NCBI RefSeq assembly: GCF_023053635.1
Contig: NC_086172.1
Location: forward strand, 124,657,681 to 124,721,680
Direction: 5' to 3'
DNA from: Elgaria multicarinata webbii
Lineage: Eukaryota > Chordata > Lepidosauria > Squamata > Anguidae
DNA: 64,000 bases
The translations under genes and the position numbers were made by a program. Of this stretch, positions 23,817 to 34,104 are shown piece after piece. The notes under the pieces are model-generated. The model saw only the letters and a list, made by a program, of their open reading frames with translations, was not told the DNA's origin and made no database searches. Within the stretch, counting starts at the first letter, position 1, and each line of letters opens with the position of its first letter.

Positions 23817-24242
23817 GGCCTTAGCTAGACCTAAGGTAGGGTGACCATATGAAAAGGAGGACAGGGCTCCTGTATCTTTAACAGTTGCATAGAAAAGGGA
23901 ATTTCAGCAGGTGTCATTTGTATATATGGGGAACCTGGTGAAATTCCCCCTTCACTGCAACAGTTAAAGGTGCAGGAGCTATACTAGAGTGACCAGATAC
24001 AAAAGAGGGCAGGGCACCTGCAGCTTTAACTGTTGTGATGAAGAAGAACTTTTCTTTTCAATACAACTGTTAAAGATACAGGAGACCTGTCCTCCTTTTC
24101 ATATGGTCACCCTACCTAAGGTTTATCTCGGGATTGTCCCGGGGTCGTCCCTGCCTGATCCTGGGATCCCCTGTGTGTCATTTAGATGCACAGGGATGAC
24201 CCCGGGATGATCCCGGGATAAACCTTAGGTCTAGCTAAGGCC
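23817..24242. mobile_element. Short palindromic DNA element (GGCCTTAGCTAGACC family), copy 2, split by a hAT MITE
   Basis: Ends are GGCCTTAGCTAGACCTAAGG at 23817 and CCTTAGGTCTAGCTAAGGCC at 24242. Without the inner MITE it is about 141 bp, like copy 1. The SINE sequence reads CTCAG once when rejoined, and CTCAG stands at both junctions. The duplication is therefore at most 5 bp (CTCAG) and at least TCA. PIF/Harbinger-like is possible with 3 bp; the superfamily is unproven. Confidence 0.88.
23829..24121. mobile_element. hAT-type MITE, family 1, copy 3, internally deleted
   Basis: The element 23837-24113 (277 bp) begins TAGGGTGACCATATGAAA. The exact 8-bp duplication ACCTAAGG flanks it at 23829-23836 and 24114-24121 and lies inside the terminal repeat of the host palindromic element. 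Compared with copies 1 and 2 it lacks about 43 bp in the right half, between GATGAAGA and TTTTCAATACAACTG. It is the youngest layer of the nest. Confidence 0.92.
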
Positions 24243-24691
24243 TCAGTCTAACCTACCTCACAGGATTGTTGTGAGGATAAAATGGAGAGGAAGAAGATTG
24301 TGTAAGCCACCTTGGGTTCCTTGCAAGAGGAAAAAAGGTGGGATATAAATGTAACAATGAATAAAAGAAGTCAAGCTTGTTGCTTCAAGAATAATACCTA
24401 ACATCCCAGTTGAAAGGATCTCAAGGAGTAGGTCTTGACCCTGCAGAACAGCTGTTGCTCATAGGAGACTATACTGGGCTACATGGAAATAGCTTGATCA
24501 GTGGAACCTAGTGGCTCTGATGTTAGTGGGGTGGTGAATCCACTCCGGATTTTAGTCTAAAGGAGGCTCCTTTAGAGTTCTGACTGGACTAACTGAAACC
24601 TGAAGTAGATTCACTGCTACACTGACATTGGAGTCCTCAGCTCCCATTTATTAATTTATTTTCAAATTACATCCTCCCCTTCAAGATTTCT

Positions 24692-24980
24692 AGAACGTCA
24701 ATAGACAAGGGGGGGAATCATGGGTCCCTACCGTCACTTCTCCACCCTCGCTCCTGTCCCACACTACTTCCTCTTTCTACCAGGAGAAGAAAGAGGAAGT
24801 AAACAAAGACCATGTGGCCCATTCAGGGGCCATTTTTATCATGCTGCTTTTCCTGCACACAGCAGGAAATGGCGGCACATTCATTAAAAAAAAGTCAGAT
24901 TAAAAGGGGTTAATTTTGTGATGGAAAACAGGCAAGAAGGAGCAGGAGGTGGGCGGGAGGCGGACGTCGTCATCTAAAGG
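24692..24980 (-). mobile_element. DNA-transposon-like repeat (ACGTCA-ended family), antisense copy
   Basis: Read on the minus strand it matches 31372-31715 in order: CCTGCTGTGTGCAGGAAAAG, AATGGCCCCTGAATGGGCCA, TTTACTTCCTCTTTC, GAAAGAGGAAGTA. Ends resemble one another, with AACGTCAATAGACAAGG at one side and GACGTCGTCATC at the other. No target duplication could be fixed and no protein is encoded. Confidence 0.6.
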
Positions 24981-25410
24981 ACGAATGAACATCCGTAAGT
25001 GGGCAGTAGCGAGCGTGCGATAAAACACTAATCTAATAACACTCCTATTCTCAGCGCAGCTAACAATTAATACTAAACAGTTATAATACAGCAGCTTCAA
25101 ATGTTCAGGAAGCATAGAAATGAAAATAAGGGAAGCAAGAGAGGGAATGGGAAGGTAATGTGAGAGCTTGACTATACAACAAGGTTTTGTGCAAATGCAG
25201 GTACATGAACTCTGTATTCTGCTAGAATTTCATTTCAGAGGTAAAGAAGAATACCACTCAGGTCTACAACTTTCCCTCTTGTAATTCTATCAAGCTTTTC
25301 ATATACTTCTTTGCTCCCTGGATGTTTACACCCTTATGTTCTTCCATCCTTTAAATCCCTCAATAGCCCACTTCATATATAAGGCCATTTACCTTCTTTG
25401 TTCCTAGTAA

Positions 25411-25411
25411 A

Positions 25412-25450
<39 letters not shown>
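25411..25450. repeat. (ATG)n microsatellite with adjoining LINE-type tail
   Basis: Thirteen ATG units. The following 25451-25510 (CTGCCTCTCCGATTGGATCG, then AGGTGGGGAACAACAGCA) matches 26478-26520 after the (AAT)n there. Both are therefore antisense 3' tails of one LINE or SINE family whose tail seeds microsatellites. Confidence 0.8.
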
Positions 25451-25615
25451 TATTTTTTACCTGCCTCTCCGATTGGATCGAGGTGGGGAACAACAGCAAG
25501 CATAAAATACACAGTATATGCAACCACATTAGCTCCCGATTTTGTGCTGTCTCTCTCTCACATTCCAGTCTCAGCTCCCCTGTTGCTCCAAACTGAATGC
25601 TTTTTAAATTGACTG

Positions 25616-25752
25616 ATAATGAGTCAAACCATTGGTCTATATAGCCCAGGGTTGTCTAACCTAATGTAAATGGCAGCTGCTCTACAAGATCTAAGGCAGG
25701 TCTTTCCAGATCCTGCTACTTCAGATCCTTTTAACGTGGAGATGCCAGAGAT
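25616..25752 (-). repeat. SINE remnant, antisense
   Basis: Blocks AACCATTGGTCTATATAGCC, GGCAGCTGCTCT and ACGTGGAGATGCCAGAG match the antisense body of the Sauria-like SINE. The tRNA head is lost after GATGCCAGAG. Confidence 0.6.
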
Positions 25753-26427
25753 AATTCTTGGAGCAAAAGGTTGGACTTTTTAATACTTGATACAGTGCCT
25801 TGAACTCTGTTTGTACTCACCAAAAAAACAAAAAAAAAAAGAGTTGAAGTGACTAATGCAAGTTTGTTTGTTTTACAAAAAGTTTCACACACTATAAATC
25901 TCAGTACAATAAGGGCTGATTATCAAGGCCAAAAATATGGTCATTTATTGCTCCCCCCTCCCACTGTTGGTTCATGGCAAACTGAGATCCAGCATGAGCT
26001 CATAGCACACAGATGAGTGTGCCATCATATTCAACTCACTTTTGGCAGCTTTGGCACAGACTGATTCAGTGGCACGCAGCATAACCGATCGTGATCTGGG
26101 CCTGTGACGATGCCTCCTTTGCCATGGGCAAAATGCAATTTGGGCTGAAAAGAAAAGCAGATTGCCACACAAACAGTGCTCATGCTAATCAGTGATAAAG
26201 CTGTGTACAGACTGGACACAAAGTAGCATACCTCAACGTTTTTAGTGAGCATATGACATCAGAACGCCCAGACAAAATACTAGAAAGGCCTCAGCTGCTA
26301 TTAACAAAAAGGTAGAACAACGAAATTCAGCAGATGTAGCTTATCCTGTGTCAATGTTAAAGGAAACATTTTAAGTTCTCCCTTTTAAGCTGCTAAAGGA
26401 GACTGCCCAGCACTGAATCTGCTAGAA

Positions 26428-26479
<52 letters not shown>

Positions 26480-26520
26480 TTCTTATCTGCTTCACCACTT
26501 GGATTGAGGCGGGGAACAAC
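26428..26520. repeat. (AAT)n microsatellite and adjoining LINE-type tail
   Basis: (AAT)n fills 26428-26477. The next segment TTATCTGCTTCACCACTTGG, then ATTGAGGCGGGGAACAACAG, is the same tail module as at 25451-25510. The microsatellite most likely grew from the tail of the retroposon. Confidence 0.8.
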
Positions 26521-27310
26521 AGTGAATATAAAACACATTAAAAACTGATTAAAAACATAGCATACATGATTAAAATAGAACAGCCCGGCTGGATCAGAGC
26601 AAAAGTCCAACTAGCTTCCTTTTGCCCACTAGATGCCTCTAGGACATAAAGGCAAAAGCCCTCTCCTGGAGTCGTTTCCTAGCGAGTCTAGTATGAACAC
26701 TTAAACCAGGAATATCACCATGAAATGCACGTCTCACTCCTTATCTAAGCAGCATAGCTAGTGTTATAAACCCTTAGAGTTGGTAGTAATTAACCCCGCA
26801 TTCCTAACAATCCTGTTCTATAAAAGTAAACGGGCTTAATGCATTTATTCTAAAAGCCAAACTAAATAATGTTATCATTGGTATGGAGCTGCCACTGCTG
26901 TGTACCTCTCTGCTTCTCTTTTCCTGGCCATTCTTACTGCAAATGATACTAAAAGTCTTCCAGTACATCTTCTTCCCGTTTCTAGTTCACATCGTTGGCT
27001 GGCAGGCAGCAGGCAGTGGGGTGACATCATGGTTTGAATGAGACTTTACAAGGGAACAAGACATGGAGCAGGGCAGGAATCCATTTTTTCCCCTGTAAAG
27101 GGAAAAAGCAGATGAAGAGTGACTTTCAGCAGGAAAAACAACCAGGGAGGGAAAAGATAAAGCCCCCCCCCCTCCTTAGGCAATTCTTCCATCCGGCCTT
27201 CATAGCTGAATCTTGTTTGTTTAAAAAAAAAAAGCACAGGATGACTTACATGTGATTCAGTCATTCGTCCCTTATAACACCTGGTTTGGCCCTGACCTGT
27301 AATGTCAGAG
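26521..27310. other. Intergenic, nothing recognised
   Basis: No element or coding signal was recognised. A C-run at 27164-27173 and an A-run at 27222-27232 are the only notable features. Confidence 0.35.
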
Positions 27311-27422
27311 CAGCCTCCTCCAACCCAACACCCTCCAGATGTGTGGGACTGCAATTCCCATATGGGAATTGTGGGGGTTGTAGTCCGACACATCTGGAAT
27401 GGTGCGAAGTTGGAGAAGGCTG
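27311..27422. repeat. Palindromic MITE (CCTCCAGATGTGTTGGACTAC family), copy 2, whole
   Basis: CAGCCTCCTCCAACCCAACA at the left pairs with the GTTGGAGAAGGCTG end at the right. CCAGATGTGTGGGACTGCAA pairs with TTGTAGTCCGACACATCTGG, and the centre CCCATATGGG is self-complementary. This is the clearest complete copy of a family scattered through the window. Confidence 0.75.
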
Positions 27423-27500
27423 CATTAGAGAAATGGCTTAATTTTAAAAAAATTATAATTGGTCTGTGACTGATCATGTGAATAAACTGCAAGCATGTCT

Positions 27501-27501
<1 letters not shown>

Positions 27502-27589
<88 letters not shown>
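27502..27589. repeat. Compound (CA)n(GA)n microsatellite
   Basis: About 15 CA units pass directly into about 28 GA units with no interruption. The long purine-only strand in the second half is the largest simple repeat in the window. Confidence 0.97.
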
Positions 27590-27593
<4 letters not shown>

Positions 27594-28719
27594 CCTAAAT
27601 GGGTGGATTCTTTCCTTCCTGGTATTTCCAGCTTCCTGCTTCAGCTTGTCTCATCTGACAACTGATCCTCCTTCAGAGAAAAGCCTTCAGCTGGAACGGA
27701 TTCCTTTTCAGTGGCCTGCAGAGGGATGTCCGATGATACCTGAACGAGATCAAACACTCTGGCCCTGTTCTCAGGCAGAGCTGCCATGTGGAAAATCCTG
27801 TCCTCCTCATGCAACAAGGGCCCCTGTTTGTTCCCTATGGCTTGGGGTAAATGCTAGGAGCAGAGAAGGGATTAACAACAAGGAGGGGTTGCATATCTAA
27901 AAATGTGAGCTGAAAACAGCTGTTGAAAGTAAATAATGTTGCACATTCCCAAAGAACGCAGGCGCCTCTGCAGTTCACCTGATCATCCAGCCTTTTGCTT
28001 GGTTCAAATATGGGATGGAATCCTCCGAAGGCTGAAAAGCAGAAGCACCCCCCCACACACACACACACACAATGGCTAGAAACAGAAGTGTAGTTGCTGC
28101 TCCTAGTGAATCAGGTGTGATTGCAGGTGAATGGAGGTGCTAAGTGCCCAGAGATGAATACAGAAGAGTTACCAGGCGCTCCAAAGCAGCTATCAGTCCC
28201 CAACCGCCTTACGTTTCTGATGCCACAGAAAAACAGTCTGACTAGCAGGAACTCCTAGAGGCATCCCATCTTCAGGGCTTACAGGCAAGGATCTTTAAGA
28301 AGATCCTCACTGATGCTCCCCCATTCCCTTCAGTTCAAGTTTTGCAGGTGTTTTGTTAGAGCCAAAGGAGATCTGGCATCTTTCTCTTTGGATAAAAGCA
28401 AGCAGCTGCACCAGGGTGGCAGGAGATTTGTATCAGGGCTGCAGTGATAGGAGAAAGGGGATTAACCTGGGGGCTGTCTTCATGGTGCAGGGATGGCGCC
28501 GCTCCACCAAATCCCACGCTATCCCTGGTTTGCAGTGGCGGCAAGTTGTTCTAACGATGGGAGGCAGCACGGGTTTTCCAGCAGATGTAAGGCTCTCTGG
28601 GCCCACCCCCTCCCACATCTTCCAGCAACCAATAGGTCACTTTCTGCCCAGGAACGCCCCTGAAGTGGCTCCGAGTGAGGACAGACCCGTGGAAGAGCCA
28701 GGCTGACCTTGTTCTGGCT
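27590..28719. other. Intergenic, moderately GC-rich; no gene supported
   Basis: A short (CA)n lies at 28050-28069. The region 28353-28706 has an open frame on the plus strand, but two competing minus-strand frames overlap it and no domain is recognisable. GCACGGG and CCAGCAACCAATAGG-type text there may belong to an unrecognised repeat. Confidence 0.35.
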
Positions 28720-28860
28720 AGAAAAGTCAGGGTAAATCCCTAGTTTTTCAGCCGAGCCTCTTCGCCCTGGGGTGGCTTCGAATCTGCGGCTGCATCATCT
28801 AATCGACACAGCGCGGATTCGGAGCCACTCCAGGGCAAAGGTGACATCAAGACTTTTCTC
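28720..28860. repeat. Imperfect hairpin, possible MITE core
   Basis: TTCGCCCTGGGGTGGCTTCG at 28761 pairs with CGGAGCCACTCCAGGGCAAA ending at 28839. Inner AATCTGCGGCTG pairs with CAGCGCGGATT. Outer AGAAAAGTC at about 28722 pairs with GACTTTTCT at about 28851. No end or duplication was resolved. Confidence 0.6.
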
Positions 28861-29248
28861 CATTTCCCCAAAATAAATCCACTCCTCAAAGCTGCTGTTA
28901 GCTGCTATAAGGAAAAAAGACATGGCAAGCTAGAAGCAGCTTTGGGTGGGGGTGGATGGGCGGGTTGCAATTGAAGTCAAGGAAAAGGCACACAAAGGAG
29001 GGGGAGGATTAACCGCACTCTTGGCCCAGTGATGGGTAGCTTGGTGTCATAAGCATCTGTGGATTCCCCTCTCTGAAGAAGCACAGACATGAGGACTTCA
29101 GTGATTGCAGTGGTTTTACAGAGTCGGTGGTTGGTTCCTTTCACTCTGACCCTGCAACTCCTGAGCGGTCATCTTACCCAGCAGGCTGGAAGAATCTCCC
29201 CTTTTTGTTTCTACTCCTTCTGCTGGCCTCCTGTCTCAGGGCTACCAC

Positions 29249-29249
<1 letters not shown>

Positions 29250-29279
<30 letters not shown>

Positions 29280-29345
29280 GATTGATTGATTGATTGTATT
29301 TCTATACCGCCCAATAGCTGAAGCTCTCTTCCAATTCTCACTTCT
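29250..29345 (-). repeat. (TTTA)n/(TTGA)n with antisense L2-like tail
   Basis: TTATTTATT units at 29251-29280 pass into TTGA units to about 29297. TTTCTATACCGCCCAATAGC, then TGAAGCTCTCT, follows, the antisense 3' tail of the L2-like LINE. The simple repeat is the expanded tail. Confidence 0.8.
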
Positions 29346-29399
29346 AATTCTGGGCTGCACCTCACCTCTCAGTGTCATTAGGCCTGATTCCAGACTTTT

Positions 29400-29780
29400 T
29401 TTGGGGGGGGGCTCGGTGGATCTCCCACCTCCAGCATCTGCTGCCACTTGGGCCTCTCCCTTGTGCTTATGTGAGAGTGGGCTTGCCTGGAAGAGGATGT
29501 GGCATTGTAACAGGCAGGAGCCACACAGCTGCTCAACTCCCAGCCCAGTTCAGTCCCACCAGATGAGCCCAATCGAGAGCAAGAGTGCGGGGCAACCAAC
29601 AGCTCCCCTCCCCTCTCGTGTGCTCACAATCACAAGGGGAAGGATGGTGGCTGCAACAATGCTGCCACCTGGGGCCCATTGCAGGTGGACAGGCAAGAAA
29701 ACAGCCCAGAAGGCCCTTCCAGTGTGGGTGGGCCCCAGCACATGCCCCAGTATGCCTGATGCTGGGACTAAGTGCATTAT
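29400..29780 (+). repeat. Unclassified interspersed repeat, partner of 9398-9790
   Basis: It shares the GTGGGCCCCAGCACATGCCC-type end and a GCAGGTGGACAGGCAAG block with 9398-9790. The 176-codon open frame beginning at 29290 crosses an L2-like tail and this repeat, so it is not a host gene. Confidence 0.4.
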
Positions 29781-30062
29781 TTTTGAGCAGCAGTACTCAA
29801 GACAGCTGCTCTATCTTTGACATGGGGACAAGGGTGATCTGCACTAGGTGTCAGCAGTCCCTCACATACACACTCCCCCAGTGCCACAGCTCTACTTTAA
29901 ATCAAGCCACTCTATGGCTACTTTTAACCAAAGAAAAAAGACATTGGAAGGTCCAACCATGGTTGTTCCTGGAGGGTTCACAGTGGCACAAGAGGTGTTA
30001 GATTTTCTATCAGTTCTTCTAGTTGTCTTGCAAAGACAATCCAACATTAGATGGTGTCATCC

Positions 30063-30064
<2 letters not shown>

Positions 30065-30094
<30 letters not shown>
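30065..30094. repeat. (GA)n microsatellite
   Basis: About 14 GA units in a purine-only run. Confidence 0.95.
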
Positions 30095-30184
30095 TGTAGA
30101 GATGGGGCTCAGCTTTGGATCTTTGTGGTCACACCTATTGTCTCCATATGTAGACGCCATGCTGCAGCCTGAACAAAGTCCTGT

Positions 30185-30410
30185 GTTTAGCTCCTTACAT
30201 GTAGCACTATGCCATGAATAAGGTGGGTCTTTAGAAAAGCTTTAAAGCCCAACAAAGAGGGGGCCATTTGGATTTCTTTTGAGAGGGCATTCCAAAGATA
30301 TGGGGCCACCTCAGAGAAGGCTCTGTCCAGCGTAACCACTTTTACCAGTGGACCAGAGAACAGGTGTTTAGATGCCAATCTTGGGCAAGGACTACATATG
30401 GGTGTAAGAG
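30185..30410 (-). repeat. L2-like LINE C-terminal fragment, antisense
   Basis: The minus strand reads RAFSEVAPYLWNALSKEIQM, then APSLLGFKAFLKTHLI, the last conserved block of L2-type LINE proteins. Nothing more N-terminal is attached. Confidence 0.8.
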
Positions 30411-31371
30411 AGAAAGCAAAATTATGACAGCATTAGTGCTTCTGCAGTTAAACAAAAGCCCAAGAGGCTGTTGATACAGCACTTTCAACAGGCTTCAGTT
30501 TGCATCTTTAAAAGAAACTAGAAACATAGAAAGCTAATATTTAAAAATAAAAATCCTCAGAACTAATTACATTTTCAAGGCACAGGCTCTTTCAGCATGA
30601 ACGAACCCGGCTCTCCAACTTTGATAAAAAGTCTTCCATTTCAAGGGAGGATGAGATAACTTGCCCACGTAGCTCAGCTTGCCTCAAATTAATGAGCTTT
30701 TTAAGGTCTTATCATTCACCCAGGTTTCCCTCCACCCCACCCCATTGTGAACTTTTCAGCCTTGCTGAAATGGGTGGATTTAATCCCACCCGCACGCACA
30801 CACTGTTTGATCAGCCTTTTCCCTCTACAATCCCCCACATCACTCTGAAGCTAGTACCGCTGGTGCATGTCGGCGTGCCCTAGCAACAAGGAGTGAACTC
30901 CCTGCTCCGGACAACAAGCTGGTAGCGGCTCACTAATTAGCTGCAGATAGAAATGGGTGAGAAAGAACAGGAACAAAAGCAGGATTGGGGCTCCAATCAC
31001 ACTTTCAAAAATGCAGATTTCCATAGATATTATTCTAGCGCTGGTGAGAAAGCAACCAGGCACTTAGGCCCAGAGAATGGTGTTCTCTCTCTATAGAGCA
31101 GGTTGGCTATGGTCAATGGCAGCAGTGGTAGCTTCAATACTCCACTCCCAGGCTAAAGTACTTCAGCTGTAACCTGGGACAAACTGCCTTTAAACAGAGA
31201 TGTGAAACCACTTTCAGAGTCATGTTAAACTAATATTAACTGTTTATTCATTAAATTATTATCATCATCATTAATAACAATGTTGTTGATAAATAATAAT
31301 GTAAGTTGAAGTGTTATATGGTTTGTCAAGTCTGCAGCTATTTTATAGGTTTTTTTACAAAACTGTCTAAG
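30411..31371. other. Intergenic, nothing recognised
   Basis: No family was recognised. AT-rich sequence with ATC and AAT stretches lies at 31256-31300. Confidence 0.35.
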
Positions 31372-31715
31372 GACGTCATCAGACAAGTGTTTTATTGCAT
31401 GCTCGTTGCTGGGCACTCATGGATTTTCACGGGTCCCTCTCACATTGTATGTGTCCCATGCGCCTCTCACCCCTTCTAGCTTTCTTTGTATGACAAAAAA
31501 ACACCCCAGTAAGTCCGACTTATTTTTAAAGATGGAAGTTGCCACTATCTCCTGCTGTGTGCAGGAGAAGCAGCGCGATCAAAATGGCCCACTGAATGGG
31601 CCACGTGCACATTGTTTACTTCCTCTTTCGAAAGAGGAAGTAATGAGGGACAAACACGCAGGTGGAGAAGAGACGGTAAGGAAACGCGATTTCCCCCCAT
31701 ATGAAGATGCTGTAA
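31372..31715 (+). mobile_element. DNA-transposon-like repeat (ACGTCA-ended family), sense copy
   Basis: It starts GGACGTCATCAGACAAG and runs through TCTCCTGCTGTGTGCAGGAG, AATGGCCCACTGAATGGGCC and the palindrome CTTCCTCTTTCGAAAGAGGA to GATTTCCCCCCATATGAAGA. It is the inverted partner of 24692-24980. The internal palindromes are shared by both copies, so they belong to the element rather than arising by chance. Confidence 0.6.
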
Positions 31716-31931
31716 GACTAAACCAAGTTTAGATAACCATCTATCATATCCCTACTCCACACCCCAGCTGTTCTCATTAATGGATTTTGTGCATTAAGGA
31801 AAAAGATGGACGGAGAGGCAAGAAAATTCAGGAGGGTCATGAATAGAAGACAACACCTGGACCGCCCATAAATATAAGTGAACTCATGAGGTAGGGCAAT
31901 GGCACCATAAGAGCTTCATCTGAAAGGACCC

Positions 31932-32060
31932 TTAGAGCACAATCCTATGCATGTTTAGACAGGAAAAAGCCTTACAATCCCAGCAGTTTACAGCCAGCAT
32001 GGGATTTCTGGAACCTATAGAACTTTTCTCTGTCTAAATGTGCATAGGATTGCACCTTTA
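31932..32060. mobile_element. PIF/Harbinger-like MITE (GGGTGCAATCCTATGC family), copy 2
   Basis: The element 31935-32057 is flanked by TTA on both sides. Left end ACAATCCTATGCATGTTTAG pairs with right end CTAAATGTGCATAGGATTGC. Inner AAAGCCTTACAATCCCAGCA is the usual interior of this family. Confidence 0.82.
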
Positions 32061-33042
32061 GACTGCGTTGATTTTCAGGTTGTTTCCAATCCTCTCATTG
32101 TATTTTAAAGTACCTTTCTATATCTTTCTCATTAAAACTCTTCTCACCTTCTGGTTCCTGGTCACATTCAGCCACCCCTTAGCTACAGCTACTGGCTTCG
32201 TGACTGCTGTGCTTTAAATGTGATTTTATTTTAGTGCTTCAACACTTCTTGGTTCTGCCTTTGACTGGAAGTGAAAGTGCTGAAATGTGAAAAGAGTTGC
32301 TTATGTAGTGATATTTCTCTTTGAGACAGGCAAAACACTTGAAATGTCAAAAATTTCTTGACAAATGTTGACAAGTTCCATACCATTTCAAACCTCACAT
32401 GCTGACTCTGTCCTTTTGGAAAAAAGATTGAGTCAAGCTGGTGCTCATCACACCAAGGCTCTGGGGAACTGGTCACTGCCAGCATTAGTAGTACCTGAGA
32501 GCTATGCTCTGCAGAGATACGGTGCCTCAGCAGCTGATACGAAACTACATGCTGGGTCCCCATTTCCCCAAGTTGCAAGATATTGCAGGAGCGGGGCTAC
32601 CTGTGTTTCCTTTCCTTTGGAGTGGAGAGAGCACTGGATACGATACTTTTGTAATATTTGCTTTATTGTAATAGCGAACTTAGATGCTGAATGCCAAAAT
32701 TGGGCCACCAAGAAACAGGAGGGAGACATCAACATTAAGAAGAAACCACCCTACGCTTTGATCAAGACTCTCCCAAAAAAGACTGGGCATGCTTCACAGA
32801 CCCAGAATGTACCGTAAAATGGGATCATGAGGGTGGGGGAAGAGTGGAACGCCCTGCTTTGGAGGGATGGCTAACTGGAACTCTGAAGAGCAGCACTCCT
32901 TTTAGTAGGGACCATATGCTGCAACATTTTGTTGCAGGTCACACTTGTTTTCTTTATTTATAAATATATAAGCAGAACCTGAGTGGAGCTACTCTGAATG
33001 TACACTTGCCAAGCAACTAATTTGCTAACCCATATAAAGTGT
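32061..33042. other. Intergenic, nothing recognised
   Basis: Overlapping frames at 32231-32578 (minus), 32365-32817 (plus) and 32502-32735 (minus) compete with each other, and none has a recognisable motif. No repeat family was identified. Confidence 0.35.
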
Positions 33043-33152
33043 TGGTTATCACCTTTAAAGCCCTACATGGTTTGGGTCCAGGCTACCTGCGGGATCGCCT
33101 TCTCCCGTACAATCCGCCCCGCACACTCAGGTCCTCTGGGAAGAATCTACTA
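33043..33152 (+). repeat. L2-like LINE fragment
   Basis: The plus strand reads VITFKALHGLGPGYLRDRLL, then PYNPPRTLRSSGKN, the block after HWLPV in the L2-type protein. It is an isolated fragment. Confidence 0.75.
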
Positions 33153-33669
33153 ATACAGTGATACAGACAGCTTTGTTCCCAGCACAGCTCCTTGCTTTCC
33201 CACCCCCAGCATCTGACCCCTGAGGGAGCCACCCCACCCCCACCCAATGGTACGGACAGAGCTGATCCCCGTTTCTTTTGTGGTAAAATCTCTTCTTCAT
33301 TAAATTGGTAGAGTCTTCTGATCTTAAACATTCATGTTTAAAAAATGTGCAGGCAATATATGAGTGATAATCTGTCAACCTGGTTGAATCTTCATTTTTA
33401 TAGCCCTCCCATTTTTGTATAGTCCAGTTCTCCATTGTTTTCAATCCATAATTAACCCTGATAGGATTTTCTTGAAATTGATTTAATGGGATGCCTATTT
33501 TGGTATCTATAAAAGATGGGAAGAGTAACTCAAGAATTCCAGCATCCATTTTACTTTCTAATACTCTAAATTAATGTGGTTGGGCAGAACTCACATTCTG
33601 AGGTAGGATAAAAAGCAACAAACAACCCTTAAACAGAAATAATCCAGATAATTACCACTAAAGTCAATT
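33153..33669 (-). other. Unassigned open frame region on the minus strand
   Basis: A 140-codon frame runs from 33549 down to 33127. Its last quarter crosses the antisense of an L2 fragment and low-complexity sequence, so it is not a whole gene. The first about 95 codons (beginning MDAGILELLFPSF) have ordinary composition, but I do not recognise them. A fragment of an uncharacterised element or chance are both possible. Confidence 0.25.
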
Positions 33670-33761
33670 TACAGTGCAATCCTATGCTTGTCGACTCAGA
33701 AGTAAGCCTTGTTGAGTTAAATATGACTTATTCCCAGGAGCATTTGGATAAGATTGCAGCC
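33670..33761. mobile_element. Short MITE (CAGTGCAATCCTATGC / ACTCAGAAGTAAG family)
   Basis: CAGTGCAATCCTATGCTTGT at the left pairs with AAGATTGCAGCC at the right. Inner ACTCAGAAGTAAGCC pairs loosely with ATGACTTATTCCCAGGAG. TTA precedes and TAA follows. Other copies lie at 36013-36083, 36222-36262 and 38427-38517. Confidence 0.65.
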
Positions 33762-33951
33762 TAAAAATCTCTTGTTATAACAGTTTGGACTTTTTCATTA
33801 GCAATTTGTGGTGGGGGGCGATGGTTTCTGGCTTATTTCTTTCACTTTCTTTTATGGTATTTAAAATCTCGAAACAGATAATTTCACTATAAATAGAGTA
33901 ACCTGTATTAATGTGAACTAGGATGCCGAAGAGAAAACCATCCAGAATAAT

Positions 33952-34104
33952 GACCATTGGTCCATCTATTGATGGCACTGACCAGCAGTGGCTCTCCAGG
34001 GTCCCAGGCAGGATTTTTTCCAGTTCCACGCGGAGATGCCGGAATTGAACCTGGGACCTTCTACATACGAAGCTTGTGCTCTACCCCTGAGCCACATCCC
34101 CCTA
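33952..34104 (-). repeat. tRNA-derived SINE (Sauria-like), antisense
   Basis: The minus strand reads GGCTCAGGGGTAGAGCACAA (A-box), then CCCAGGTTCAATTCCGGCAT (B-box), then the SINE body to about 33952 (TGGACCAATGG). The tRNA-like head is among the best kept in the window. Confidence 0.8.

Larger units (their letters stand above)
23734..24366 (+). repeat. tRNA-derived SINE (GTGTGGTGTAGTGG type), split by nested insertions
   Basis: The 5' part GCCAGTGTGGTGTAGTGGTT to GACTCTCAG and the 3' part CTAACCTACCTCACAGGATT to GGGATATAAATGTAACAATG are the two ends of one squamate SINE. They are separated by the element at 23817-24242. The SINE lacks the B-box stretch, because GAGACTGGGTGACTTTGGGC joins two regions that are normally apart. 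It is the oldest layer of a three-layer nest. Confidence 0.85.

Noticed and set aside
29290-29820. 176-codon plus-strand frame as a gene
   Set aside because: It begins in an L2-like tail and runs across an interspersed repeat, with competing frames on both strands and no domain.
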